Of a stretch of DNA of 36,427 nt, positions 17,689 through 26,530 are shown piece by piece. Below the pieces are notes generated by a model. It ran no database searches, had not been told where the DNA came from, and saw nothing but the letters and a program-made list of their open reading frames with translations. Source of the stretch: CAYOMP01 sp964405075. GTDB taxonomy: Bacteria; Bacillota; Clostridia; Lachnospirales; Lachnospiraceae. The stretch is from assembly GCA_964405075.1 (NCBI GenBank), contig CAYOMP010000013.1:1-36427 (forward strand), given 5' to 3'. A program made the translations under genes and the position numbers. Numbering within the stretch: the first letter of the stretch is position 1; each line of letters starts with the position of its first letter.

Positions 17689-19089
17689 ATGAGGATTTGT
17701 ATGATTTTAGAAGGGAGTTATCCCTTTGTATTTGGAGGAGTTTCTTCATGGACACATCAGTATATACAGGCAATGCCTGAACATGAATTTGTGTTGTGGT
17801 GTATTGGTGCTGATAGTAAAGACAGGGATAATTTTAAATATAAGTTACCAAAAAATGTTGTAGAAGTTCAACAAATTTTTTTAAATGATGCTTTGCAGAT
17901 GACTACAAATAGTAAAAGTGTAAAGTTAAAAGAATCGGAAATAAAAGCATTAACAACCTTGATTTCTGGTGAGGAAACGGATTGGGATATTATTTTTAAA
18001 TTATTTTGTACTAAAAAGGTTAATCCGGTTTCACTGCTTATGAGTTCACAGTTTCTGGAGATTGTAAAAAATGTTTGTAAGAATAAATATCCTTATATTT
18101 CTTTTGCTGAATTTTTTCATACAGTGCGTTCAATGATGCTACCTGAATTATATTTATTAACTGGTAAAGTACCTGATGCGGATATTTATCATGCTACAGC
18201 TACAGGATACAGCGGTATTTTGGGAAGTCTTGCAAAATGGAAAAATAATAAACCATTTATTTTAACTGAACATGGTATCTATACAAGAGAGAGAGAAGAA
18301 GAATTGCTAAGAGCAAAGTGGGTGGTTCCAAGCTTCAGAAATCAATGGATTAAATTATTTTATAATTTTTCAAGCTGTGCATATGAGCATGCTGATAAAG
18401 TAACAGCTCTATATGAAATGGCAAATAATATTCAGGCAGATTTGGGGTGTGATGCTGATAAACTGTGTGTAACAGCTAATGGGGTGCGATATGAAAGATT
18501 CGTTGGGATTCCGTTGAAAGAGGAAAATGGATGGATTGACATAGGTGCTGTTGTCAGAATCGCAAAAATAAAAGATATTAAGACAATGATATATGCGTTT
18601 GCTGAACTGAAAGCAAGAGTTGAAAATGCAAGACTGCATATACTTGGAGATGTGGATGATCCAGAATATAAGCAGGAATGTGTAGATCTAATAGAAATGT
18701 TACAAGTTAAAGATATAATATTTACCGGAGTTGTAAATATTATCGAATATATGAAAAATTTTGATTTTGTAATATTAACCAGTATATCAGAAGCACAACC
18801 CTTGTCGGTTTTAGAAGCGTTTGCTGCAAAAAGACCAGCAGTTACTACGGATGTAGGCTGTTGTAGAGAATTACTATTTGGAAGGAGAGATGATGATTTA
18901 GGGCAGGCCGGATTTATTGTACCACCTATGCATAAGGTAGAATTGGCGAATGCTATGGAACGAATGTGTAAGGATACGGGTATGAGATTAAAAATGGGTA
19001 AGATTGGTCAAAAACGAGTTGAGAAATATTATACTCATGAAATAAGTATAGAAAAGTATAAAGAATTGTATGGGGAGGTAAGTGCATAA
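17689..19089 (+). CDS. pelF: PelF-like glycosyltransferase (GT4)
   Basis: 466 residues, cytoplasmic, GT-B fold. The start MRICMILEGSYPFVFGGVSSW and the EHGIYTREREEE motif (Glu194 onward) are characteristic of PelF, and ISEAQPLSVLEAFA gives the EX7E pair Glu368/Glu376 of retaining GT4 enzymes. It is the polymerase that joins UDP-activated N-acetylhexosamines. GGGGAT lies upstream, and the stop overlaps the pelG start (TAATG), so the two are translationally coupled. This is the most secure Pel assignment in the operon. Confidence 0.92.
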   Translation: MRICMILEGSYPFVFGGVSSWTHQYIQAMPEHEFVLWCIGADSKDRDNFKYKLPKNVVEVQQIFLNDALQMTTNSKSVKLKESEIKALTTLISGEETDWDIIFKLFCTKKVNPVSLLMSSQFLEIVKNVCKNKYPYISFAEFFHTVRSMMLPELYLLTGKVPDADIYHATATGYSGILGSLAKWKNNKPFILTEHGIYTREREEELLRAKWVVPSFRNQWIKLFYNFSSCAYEHADKVTALYEMANNIQADLGCDADKLCVTANGVRYERFVGIPLKEENGWIDIGAVVRIAKIKDIKTMIYAFAELKARVENARLHILGDVDDPEYKQECVDLIEMLQVKDIIFTGVVNIIEYMKNFDFVILTSISEAQPLSVLEAFAAKRPAVTTDVGCCRELLFGRRDDDLGQAGFIVPPMHKVELANAMERMCKDTGMRLKMGKIGQKRVEKYYTHEISIEKYKELYGEVSA

Positions 19090-20549
19090 TGGCTGGAATT
19101 GGGTTTGAATTGAAGAAACTTTTTTCAAAGAAGGGGCTTTTTGCACTTGTTGGTGCCTATGGTTATGCAGGTGCAGTCTGTATTGGTCCAATGCTTCTTG
19201 GAATGATACTGTTGTTTGGCGTGCATATTATTGCTGAAATAGGTGGAGCAGCTAAGAATGAACAAGATTTATTAATTTGTATGATAACATATACTTTGTT
19301 GGCCTCTTTGTTGGTTACTAATATTTTATCCATGATAACAACTCGTTATGTTGCAGATATGTTATATCTTGAAAAAGAAGAAAAAGTAATGCCTTCTTTT
19401 TATGGAAGTACTGCAATTATGTATATAGTTGGTGGAACTTTATATGGAGTATTCTTGATATTTTCAGGTGTGGAAATAGAATACATAGTGTGTTGCCTGG
19501 TTTTGTTTATGGAGCTGATTGCGGTATGGACACAAATCAGTTATTTGACCGCCGTAAAAGATTATAAGGGAATAATGAAAGCCTTTCTATTAGCTGCGGT
19601 TTCGGCGTTACTTTTGGGATATATTTTGGTCTGTTTGGGATTACCATCAGTTATTTCTTTACTTTATTCTGTTGTCATTGGTTATGGTCTTATGATGGTT
19701 TGGTATTATAAGTTGCTTATTGAATACTTTCCAAAGGGAAAAGGAAGTTCCATGGCTTTTTTGAAATGGATAGATAAATATCCGGAATTAGTAGGTGTAG
19801 GAAGTTTTATTGGAATTGGACTGTTTGTACATTTAATTTTGATGTGGTTTAGTCCTTTAGGAGCACAGGTTAAAGGATTGTTCTATTCAGCAGCAGGTTA
19901 TGATGTACCAGCATTGTTTGCTTTTATTTCAATATTAATTACAAGTATTAATTTTGTAACATCTGTTGAGGTTAATTTTTACCCTAAATATAGAACATAT
20001 TTTGGATTATTTAATGGTGGTGGAACTTTGATTGATATTGAAAGAGCAGAAATTGAATTGAAAAATACTTTGGGAAAAGAGCTAAGTTATACTTTTGCTA
20101 AACAGTTTTTTGTTACAGTGGTATTTATTGTAGGAGGAACAATATTCATTCCTAATTTACCTTTTGGATTTACAGAAGAAATGTTAGGAATATACAGGGT
20201 TTTATGTGTAGGATATGCATTTTATTCAGCGGGAAACTGCATAATGCTTATGTCATTATATTTGGCTGATAATAGAGGAGCGTTGATTAGTTCTTTTGTT
20301 TATGCTGCGTCCAGCTGTGTAGGAACAGCTGTTGGAATGTTTTGGGATTCCAGATATTATGGATTCGGATTTTTGGTGGCAGGAATATTATTTACTGCTG
20401 TAGCATTTATTCGAATGATGTTATACATAAAAAAATTAAGCTTTCATATTGTAAGCAAACAGCCTTTGATCGCAAGAGAAAAAATAGGTTGGGCAACTAG
20501 AATTAGCGAAAAATTCGAGAGGATACATCTTGAAAAAATGAGGAGATAA
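19089..20549 (+). CDS. pelG: PelG-like polysaccharide exporter
   Basis: 486 residues, about 12 membrane segments, starting MAGIGFELKKLFSKKGL as in PelG proteins (exopolysaccharide transport, MATE/Wzx-like superfamily). It should carry the growing polymer across the membrane in complex with PelD, PelE and PelF. It overlaps pelF by one base and lies 6 bases before the CotH-type gene, so the accessory genes are on the same transcript. Confidence 0.9.
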   Translation: MAGIGFELKKLFSKKGLFALVGAYGYAGAVCIGPMLLGMILLFGVHIIAEIGGAAKNEQDLLICMITYTLLASLLVTNILSMITTRYVADMLYLEKEEKVMPSFYGSTAIMYIVGGTLYGVFLIFSGVEIEYIVCCLVLFMELIAVWTQISYLTAVKDYKGIMKAFLLAAVSALLLGYILVCLGLPSVISLLYSVVIGYGLMMVWYYKLLIEYFPKGKGSSMAFLKWIDKYPELVGVGSFIGIGLFVHLILMWFSPLGAQVKGLFYSAAGYDVPALFAFISILITSINFVTSVEVNFYPKYRTYFGLFNGGGTLIDIERAEIELKNTLGKELSYTFAKQFFVTVVFIVGGTIFIPNLPFGFTEEMLGIYRVLCVGYAFYSAGNCIMLMSLYLADNRGALISSFVYAASSCVGTAVGMFWDSRYYGFGFLVAGILFTAVAFIRMMLYIKKLSFHIVSKQPLIAREKIGWATRISEKFERIHLEKMRR

Positions 20550-20555
20550 AACAAG

Positions 20556-22379
20556 ATGAGAAAAGAATTAGTTGTAACGGTGTCAATACTGTTAACATTA
20601 TTGATTGGATGTTCAGTAAAAAATATTGATCCGGAAAAAACAGGTAATCAAGAAATAGAGAATCAAGTAATGGTTAATCAAGAAACGAATAATCAGAAAG
20701 AAGATATGCCAGAAGATGATATTGATATATATGGAAAATTAGCAGTTGATGGAAATAAGCCAATAAAAGACAATATGTCCTTGTATGATAACGATTCTTT
20801 AGATGTAGAGGTAATGTATCTTACGGTTCAAAAGGGGAATGAATCAGATGGTACTAACCATACATGGGAAGAAATTAATTCTAATTCGGCTTATTACTAT
20901 GAAGAAATGAATGTTGATAGATACAAAGTAGATGCAATTTTACAAGTTGGAGATGAGAATGGTCCTGTTATGGGAGAATTTGGTTATGAATCATTAGTTC
21001 CAAATGCCACTGTTGCAATAAGAGGACAGACATCTACAAGGAGAGAACAAAAGAATTATAAGATAAAAATAAAAGACGGAAAAGGAAGCTATAAGGAACA
21101 AACTACGATTAACTTGAACAAGCATGTTGGAGACAGCCTGCGTTTTAGAAATAAACTTTGCTATGATTTGATGAAGAATTTGCCTGAAATGATGAGTGCA
21201 AGGACTCAATTTGTTCATTTGTATGTAAAGGATTTGACAGAAAATGCAGATGCAGAATTTGTTGACTATGGTTTATATACGCAAGTTGAGCAAATAAATA
21301 AAAACTATTTGAAACTGCATGGATTAGATAGTGAAGGACATTTATATAAAATAAATTATTTTGAATTTTATCAATATGAAGATGTTATTAAATTATCAAG
21401 TGACGCAGAATATGATGAAAAGAAATTTGAAGAATATTTGGAAATTAAGGGGAATAAAGACCATAGAAAATTAATTGAAATGTTAGCAGATGTTAATGAT
21501 TATACTAAATCTATAGAAGAAGTCTTTTCTAAATGGTTTGATGAGGATAACGTCTTTTCGTGGCTGGCTTTTCATATATTAGTCGGTAATAAAGATACCC
21601 AATCTAGAAATGTATTTATATATAGTCCGTTAAATATTGATAAATGGTACTTTATATCATGGGATAATGATGTTGCATTTAATAAACTGGAAAATGAACT
21701 GAATGAATGGGAAGACGGAAATGGATGGGAAACAGGAATAAGCAATTATTGGGGGAATATTTTGTTTAAACGTATTCTTAAGTCCCCTGAGCATTTATCA
21801 AAATTAGATGCCAAAATTGAAGAATATAAGAAAATAATTACCGAGGATAAAATTAATGAAATGGCATCAGAGTATAATGCAGTAGTAGAACCATATATAA
21901 AGAGGTTACCGGATATTGAATATTTACCATTAACCCTTAGTGACAGGCAGTATATTTTAAACAATTTTGCAAAAGAGGTTGAGAATAATTATCAGGAATA
22001 CAAATTATCTTTAGAAAAACCTCAGCCTTTTTATATTTCTACACCAGAGATTACTGCAAACGGAATCAGTTTTAGTTGGGAAATGGCATATGATTTTGAT
22101 GAAGAAGACGTTACTTATAGTGTAGAAGTTTCTGATGATTATAGCTTTACTAATTTAATATATGAAGCTGATGATTTATATGCTTTGAATGTGGATGTTA
22201 ATACGCAACTGGAACCAGGACAATATTTTATTAGAGTAATAGCTAAAAACGAGTCAGGATATGAACAATATGCTTTCGACAGATATATTGGACTAAAGGG
22301 AAATGTTTATGGAGTAAAATGCTTCTATATTCAGGCAGATGGTTCTGTAGTGGAGGATATTATAGATGAAAGAGAGTAA
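20556..22379 (+). CDS. CotH-kinase-domain lipoprotein with C-terminal Fn3-like domain
   Basis: 607 residues. The lipoprotein signal has Cys19 in LLIGCS. Residues about 130-460 match the CotH kinase fold, an atypical secreted protein kinase: AIRGQTSTRREQKNYKIK, then NLNKHVGDSLRFRNKL, GLYTQVEQINK, NKDTQSRN and FISWDNDVAF, the last standing for the metal-binding segment. Residues about 490-590 form a beta-rich Fn3-like domain. In Bacillus, CotH phosphorylates spore coat proteins; here the target would be outside the cell near the Pel machinery and is unknown. It starts after GAGGAG and overlaps the VTC gene by 14 bases. Kinase activity cannot be judged from motifs alone. Confidence 0.85.
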   Translation: MRKELVVTVSILLTLLIGCSVKNIDPEKTGNQEIENQVMVNQETNNQKEDMPEDDIDIYGKLAVDGNKPIKDNMSLYDNDSLDVEVMYLTVQKGNESDGTNHTWEEINSNSAYYYEEMNVDRYKVDAILQVGDENGPVMGEFGYESLVPNATVAIRGQTSTRREQKNYKIKIKDGKGSYKEQTTINLNKHVGDSLRFRNKLCYDLMKNLPEMMSARTQFVHLYVKDLTENADAEFVDYGLYTQVEQINKNYLKLHGLDSEGHLYKINYFEFYQYEDVIKLSSDAEYDEKKFEEYLEIKGNKDHRKLIEMLADVNDYTKSIEEVFSKWFDEDNVFSWLAFHILVGNKDTQSRNVFIYSPLNIDKWYFISWDNDVAFNKLENELNEWEDGNGWETGISNYWGNILFKRILKSPEHLSKLDAKIEEYKKIITEDKINEMASEYNAVVEPYIKRLPDIEYLPLTLSDRQYILNNFAKEVENNYQEYKLSLEKPQPFYISTPEITANGISFSWEMAYDFDEEDVTYSVEVSDDYSFTNLIYEADDLYALNVDVNTQLEPGQYFIRVIAKNESGYEQYAFDRYIGLKGNVYGVKCFYIQADGSVVEDIIDERE

Positions 22380-23079
22380 AACAATATTTCGACATGAATT
22401 AAAATACAGAATTAGTTCCTATCAAAAAAGAATAATATCATCAAAATTGGAATGCTTCTTACAAAAAGATACTCACGTTGAAAATGGTCTATATTCAATT
22501 AGAAGCTTATATTTTGATGATATTAATAATTCAGCATACAACGAGAAAATAATGGGGATATCCACAAGAAAAAAATATCGAATCAGATTCTATGGCTATA
22601 GTGATAATTGTATTAAGTTAGAATGTAAAATAAAACAAGGAAGCTACATATATAAAGAATCAGCAAAGTTGACCAAAGAAAATGTAGAAAGTATTCTTGA
22701 AATGGATTTTGATTTTTTACGGGATAGAGAAGAAGATGTGTGTAAGCGTTTTTATTATGAATGTATAACGAATCAAATGCGACCTAGGGTAATCGTAGAT
22801 TATGAAAGAGAACCCTTTGTGTTTGAATATGGAGATGTAAGAATTACATTTGATAATGAAATTAGAGAAGTGGAATTAGTAGGAGATTTATTTGACAGTG
22901 ACTTACCAGCATATAATGTTATGGGAGAAGCTGAGCTGATAATGGAAGTAAAGTATACGTCTTTTATTCCGGAATTTATAAAAAATATTTTGGCTGGAAT
23001 TGAAGGTGAATATATAGCTGCATCAAAATATGTTATGTGCTGTGACAAAAAAATAGAAAGAATTGGTCTATTAGTGTAG
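22366..23079 (+). CDS. VTC-domain (polyphosphate polymerase-like) protein
   Basis: 237 residues, a single VTC/triphosphate-tunnel domain. It has basic and acidic strand residues of the tunnel: FRHELKYRI (residues 8-16), YSIRSLYFD, KKYRIRFYGY, KLECKIKQG, RPRVIVDYER and the late Glu/Lys strand LIMEVKY. In yeast Vtc4 this domain makes polyphosphate from ATP. Bacterial members often sit beside CotH and DUF4956 genes (recalled, not searched). It overlaps the CotH gene by 14 bases with GGAGG upstream of its start, and its stop lies 14 bases before the DUF4956 start. Whether it makes polyphosphate or binds another phosphorylated ligand is open. Confidence 0.85.
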   Translation: MKESKTIFRHELKYRISSYQKRIISSKLECFLQKDTHVENGLYSIRSLYFDDINNSAYNEKIMGISTRKKYRIRFYGYSDNCIKLECKIKQGSYIYKESAKLTKENVESILEMDFDFLRDREEDVCKRFYYECITNQMRPRVIVDYEREPFVFEYGDVRITFDNEIREVELVGDLFDSDLPAYNVMGEAELIMEVKYTSFIPEFIKNILAGIEGEYIAASKYVMCCDKKIERIGLLV

Positions 23080-23093
23080 TGGAGGAGATAAAA

Positions 23094-23777
23094 ATGAGTG
23101 TACAAGATATGATAAAAAAATCTGTACTGGAATCAGAGATGTTTAATCAGGCAATTTCAACGAACACAATAATTACAATTTGTGTAAATATGTTAGTAGC
23201 AGTAGTGATTGGTCTTGCCATATATTGTATTTACCGAAAATATTATAATGGTGTGATTTATAGTAAAACCTATGCGTTAACATTCATTGGAATGACAATA
23301 TTAACATGTATGGTTACGTTGGCGATATCAACTAATATAGTTATTTCTTTGGGTATGGTTGGTGCATTATCAATTGTAAGATATAGAACGGCAATTAAGG
23401 AACCTCTGGATTTATTATATATGTTTTGGGCAATTACTTCTGGTATTACCATAGGTGCCAGTATGTATATTTTAGCTATTATAGGCTTTGTTATAATGGC
23501 ATTATTTATTGCTATTACATTTAGTAAGAAAAAAGTTTCGGATGCATATATGTTAATGGTAAGATATGAAGGAAATGAGACAAGTGATAAAATTATTAGA
23601 GAATTGGGCAAAGTAAAATATGTTATTAAATCAAAAATATACAGAGATACTTTAAATGAAGTAACTATTCAAGTAGAATGTAAAGAAAAGCAAATGTTTT
23701 TTGTGGAAAGAATTCAAGAAATAGAAAATGTTAAAAGTGTTACATTTGTAAAATATAATGGAGAATATCATGGCTAA
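23094..23777 (+). CDS. DUF4956 membrane protein
   Basis: 227 residues from ATG 23094, 6 bases after GGAGGAG; an in-frame GTG at 23079 is inside the Shine-Dalgarno region. Four membrane segments (about 28-48, 60-82, 84-100, 112-142) carry the family core SLGMVGALSIVRYRTAIKEP between segments 3 and 4, which places a conserved Arg-rich loop at the membrane. A small cytoplasmic alpha/beta domain of about 80 residues ends the protein. The function of DUF4956 is unknown. Its place after the VTC gene suggests a membrane partner for that domain, comparable in arrangement to yeast VTC subunits, where the tunnel domain works with a membrane channel. That comparison is inference. Confidence 0.82.
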   Translation: MSVQDMIKKSVLESEMFNQAISTNTIITICVNMLVAVVIGLAIYCIYRKYYNGVIYSKTYALTFIGMTILTCMVTLAISTNIVISLGMVGALSIVRYRTAIKEPLDLLYMFWAITSGITIGASMYILAIIGFVIMALFIAITFSKKKVSDAYMLMVRYEGNETSDKIIRELGKVKYVIKSKIYRDTLNEVTIQVECKEKQMFFVERIQEIENVKSVTFVKYNGEYHG

Positions 23778-25158
23778 TGATAAAAGCAAAGGAAGAATAA
23801 GAAAAATTACGATAACCTTTATAGTGTGGGTGTTTATTTTGGCCACTTTTATACTGATTTTGGAGAATTGCATAGTGAAAAAGCAAATATATATTGATAA
23901 CAATAATCAAACTATAGAGACAAATCCCTTGATCGGTTATGCTATAAATGCTGATTATCCTGAAGCTGTAGATGATAATACTCTTGTGTATATTGATTTG
24001 CTGTGGAGTGAAATAGAAAATGTTGAAGGGATTTACGATTTTAGTAAAATATATGAAGAAAATTATATAGAGGAACATAAGAAAAGTGGAAGAAAAGCAG
24101 TTCTCAGGGTGATTTGCGATCTTCCGGGAGAAAACCCTCATTTTGATATTCCGATGTGGGTATATGAGAAAACAGGGGATGGAACAATATATGATATTGG
24201 ATATGGAAAAGGATATTCACCAAATTATTCAAATGAGATATTTATAGATGCCCATAAAAGATTATTAAAGGCAATTGCAGATGAATTTTGCAAGGATAAT
24301 TTCGTGGCATATATAGAGCTTGGCAGTTTGGGACATTGGGGGGAATGGCATACAAATGTAGGTGAAGGAGTTAACCCTATGCCAACGGAAGCAGTATGTA
24401 TGGAATATGTAAAACAATATGTTGATACTTTTCAGGGCGTATGTTTGCTAATGAGACGCCCTTTTTTGGGAGTTAAGAAATATTCTCTAGGTGTATTCAA
24501 TGATATGGTAGGTTATAAAGAGGCTACTGAAGAATGGCTGGCATGGATAAATCAGGGAGGAGAGTATGACGAACCTGAGGATACGCATACACTATATAAA
24601 ATAGAAGAATTTTATAACAAAGGTGTTGTTGGTGGAGAATTTACCAGTAGTTTGTCATGGGAAGAAATGTTGGAGTCGAATTTAGATGAAACGAAGAAAT
24701 TAATATTGAGGTCACATATGACTTTTATAGGACCTAAAGCTCCAAATATATGTGAGATAGAAGAATATCAAAAAGCAGCTAAAGATGTAAGGGGATTACT
24801 GGGGTATAAAATAGGAATACCAAAAGCCGTCACTAGCTGTAATATTTTAAGTAAGAATATTAAGATAAATATGATATGGAATAATAAAGGAATTGCTCCA
24901 ATATACTATGACTGGCCCATATATGCATACGTATATAATCAAAATAATGAGATTATTGAGAAGAAAAAAATAGATTTAAATATATCACAGATATTGCCGG
25001 GAGAAGTAGTTGGAAACAAATTTTGTATAACAAGTAAAGTGGGAGAAGTTAAAAAAATATATATTGGAATAGAGGATGAAATGTTTGATAAACCATCAAT
25101 AAAATTAAATAATGAGCCATCAGATAAAGAGAATCTTATCCTTATATATAATAAGTAA
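23770..25158 (+). CDS. DUF4832-type secreted TIM-barrel protein, membrane-anchored
   Basis: 462 residues from ATG 23770, 6 bases after GGAG and overlapping the DUF4956 stop by 8 bases; an upstream ATG at 23758 is less well placed. There is one N-terminal membrane anchor (about 13-35), then an extracellular region. Residues about 55-330 look like a beta-galactosidase-style TIM barrel (GYAINADYPEAV, YIDLLWSEIENVEGIYDF, YIELGSLGHWGEW), followed by a DUF4832-like beta domain. Glu in YIELGSLG is at the position of a barrel acid/base residue in related glycosidase folds. It is the last gene of the operon and may act on the polymer, replacing the hydrolase domain missing from PelA. Activity is a guess. 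Confidence 0.75.
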   Translation: MANDKSKGRIRKITITFIVWVFILATFILILENCIVKKQIYIDNNNQTIETNPLIGYAINADYPEAVDDNTLVYIDLLWSEIENVEGIYDFSKIYEENYIEEHKKSGRKAVLRVICDLPGENPHFDIPMWVYEKTGDGTIYDIGYGKGYSPNYSNEIFIDAHKRLLKAIADEFCKDNFVAYIELGSLGHWGEWHTNVGEGVNPMPTEAVCMEYVKQYVDTFQGVCLLMRRPFLGVKKYSLGVFNDMVGYKEATEEWLAWINQGGEYDEPEDTHTLYKIEEFYNKGVVGGEFTSSLSWEEMLESNLDETKKLILRSHMTFIGPKAPNICEIEEYQKAAKDVRGLLGYKIGIPKAVTSCNILSKNIKINMIWNNKGIAPIYYDWPIYAYVYNQNNEIIEKKKIDLNISQILPGEVVGNKFCITSKVGEVKKIYIGIEDEMFDKPSIKLNNEPSDKENLILIYNK

Positions 25159-25165
25159 TGAATCT

Positions 25166-25210
25166 AAAAATACGTCAATTCAGAATTAAACATTGAATTG
25201 ACGTATTTTT
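25166..25210. terminator. Bidirectional terminator at the end of the Pel operon
   Basis: A perfect 17-bp stem (AAAAATACGTCAATTCA at 25166-25182 with its complement at 25194-25210) has an 11-base loop and T runs on both strands. It serves the Pel operon and the convergent AP2-like gene, whose stop codon at 25186-25188 is in the loop. Confidence 0.9.
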
Positions 25211-25974
25211 TTTGAAATATTAAGTTGGCTGTATATGTCGGCATATTCCCTGCTGGACAGATTGTCTATATAATTTTGCTGAAAGTTTTTGTCTAAACCT
25301 AAAGACTTTACAGTGTCGATTGCTTTGTTATAGGCGATTGCAGCATGGATTTCTGTCGGATATATACCTATTATATAATCACCGTTAAGGTGAATTTTTG
25401 CTTGAAAAAGTTCTTGATTTTTTTTGTAGATTTTTTCTACACCATAATACTTATTGATTATTATTATATTTTCGTATCGAAAATCGTAAATGTCATTGTT
25501 TGCAAAATCGTAATCTCGACCAATTACGGCATAATTCTTTATTCCATATCGCGACAAAATATTAACTTGCATGCCATAGTCGGCTACGAATAAATGTCCT
25601 TGTCGTTTCATTATTTTATGACTGGAATAGTAGAATAAATCATCTATATCAAATTTTAACTCTATTTTTGGCGAATAAAAATAAGAAATATAGTTTTTTC
25701 TTATATAAATAGGAGTTTTGATATAAAGATTATTATCTCTAAAATTTATTAATGTAACCCACTTTTCGAAAGGGAGAATATATTTCTTGCTGGAATAATG
25801 AATTAAAGATAGAGAATCTGAACTAATAATATTATATGCTTCTAAATATGCATTATGAGCATCTGTCTCAGTATTAAAACTACCCAAGCTTATATGTTTT
25901 GTTTTGTAAGTGATTGATGAACGATAATATATAGTTCCGTCTTTCTTTTTAGCCAGATATACCCCAGGTAACAT
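25186..25974 (-). CDS. AP2-like DNA-binding protein with decayed HNH-like centre
   Basis: 262 residues from ATG 25974, directly after AAGGAGG. The N-terminal 50 residues (GVYLAKKKDGTIYYRS..., SLGSFNTETDAHNAYLEA) match the AP2/ERF-like fold of bacterial and phage HNH endonucleases. A second copy lies near residues 190-240 (YYGVEKIYKK..., IGIYPTEIHAAIAYNKA). Between them, DIYDFRYENIIIIN recalls the D-x-R-x-x-N strand of HNH enzymes, but the metal-binding histidines are missing, so nuclease activity is unlikely. It may be a homing-endonuclease relative turned DNA-binding regulator. It converges on the Pel operon and its last codons form part of the shared terminator. Regulation of that operon is a guess. 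Confidence 0.6.
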   Translation of the reverse strand: MLPGVYLAKKKDGTIYYRSSITYKTKHISLGSFNTETDAHNAYLEAYNIISSDSLSLIHYSSKKYILPFEKWVTLINFRDNNLYIKTPIYIRKNYISYFYSPKIELKFDIDDLFYYSSHKIMKRQGHLFVADYGMQVNILSRYGIKNYAVIGRDYDFANNDIYDFRYENIIIINKYYGVEKIYKKNQELFQAKIHLNGDYIIGIYPTEIHAAIAYNKAIDTVKSLGLDKNFQQNYIDNLSSREYADIYSQLNISKKIRQFNV

Positions 25975-26530
25975 AGAATACCTCCTTCCTTATATACATT
26001 ATAAAGCATTTAATGCAATTTATATTCTAATATTTTTATAAAAAAAGAATTTTTTAATGATGATTTTTTTATGATTGTTCTGCCTTATCACATGAATAAA
26101 AGCATTTGTTGATAGTATCTGAGTTAAGGTATTGATATATTTAGTATTAATTTTAATGATTAGAATTATTAGAATGAAATAATGAAGTTGATAAGAAAAT
26201 GTAAAATGCAAATGTGATTTGTTTACATAAATAATTAACATAATTTCAAAAAAATGTTATTTCTGAATAAATATTACAAAACGTGTAAAAAATAGTTAAT
26301 AAGTGGTTAACATTTTTTTGACAATATGCTAGTTAAAGGAAACAAAAAAATGAATTTTATTAAATTCAAATTGTGAAAAGCGACTATAAACATTTTTGCA
26401 TATTAAAGTGCGAAGGTACTTATGTCCCAAATATTGGTAATTATTATTGACACTAAAAATGGATTTTAATATAATGCTAATCGTGTTCGGACATTGATAG
26501 TTGAAACGAAGAAAGAAAAGAGGAGTATGT
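25975..26530. other. Long AT-rich gap between divergent genes
   Basis: 556 bases. It contains the minus-strand ribosome-binding site of the AP2-like gene with a TATAAT-like box (25998-26003, minus) and the strong plus-strand promoter at 26447-26475. The middle (about 26030-26430) has no gene or clear repeat. Confidence 0.6.
26447..26475 (+). promoter_or_regulatory. Consensus promoter of the SleB-like gene
   Basis: TTGACA (26447-26452), a 17-base spacer and TATAAT (26470-26475): a perfect housekeeping-sigma promoter, about 55 bases before the start codon. Confidence 0.85.

Noticed and set aside
23740..24141. 133-codon minus-strand frame across the DUF4956/DUF4832 junction
   Set aside because: It is antisense to two well-supported genes and is AT-driven (Phe/Ile/Tyr-rich).
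26318..26360. Second promoter (TTGACA) upstream of the SleB-like gene
   Set aside because: TTGACA is present near 26318, but no -10 box lies at 16-18 bases. The 26447-26475 promoter is perfect.
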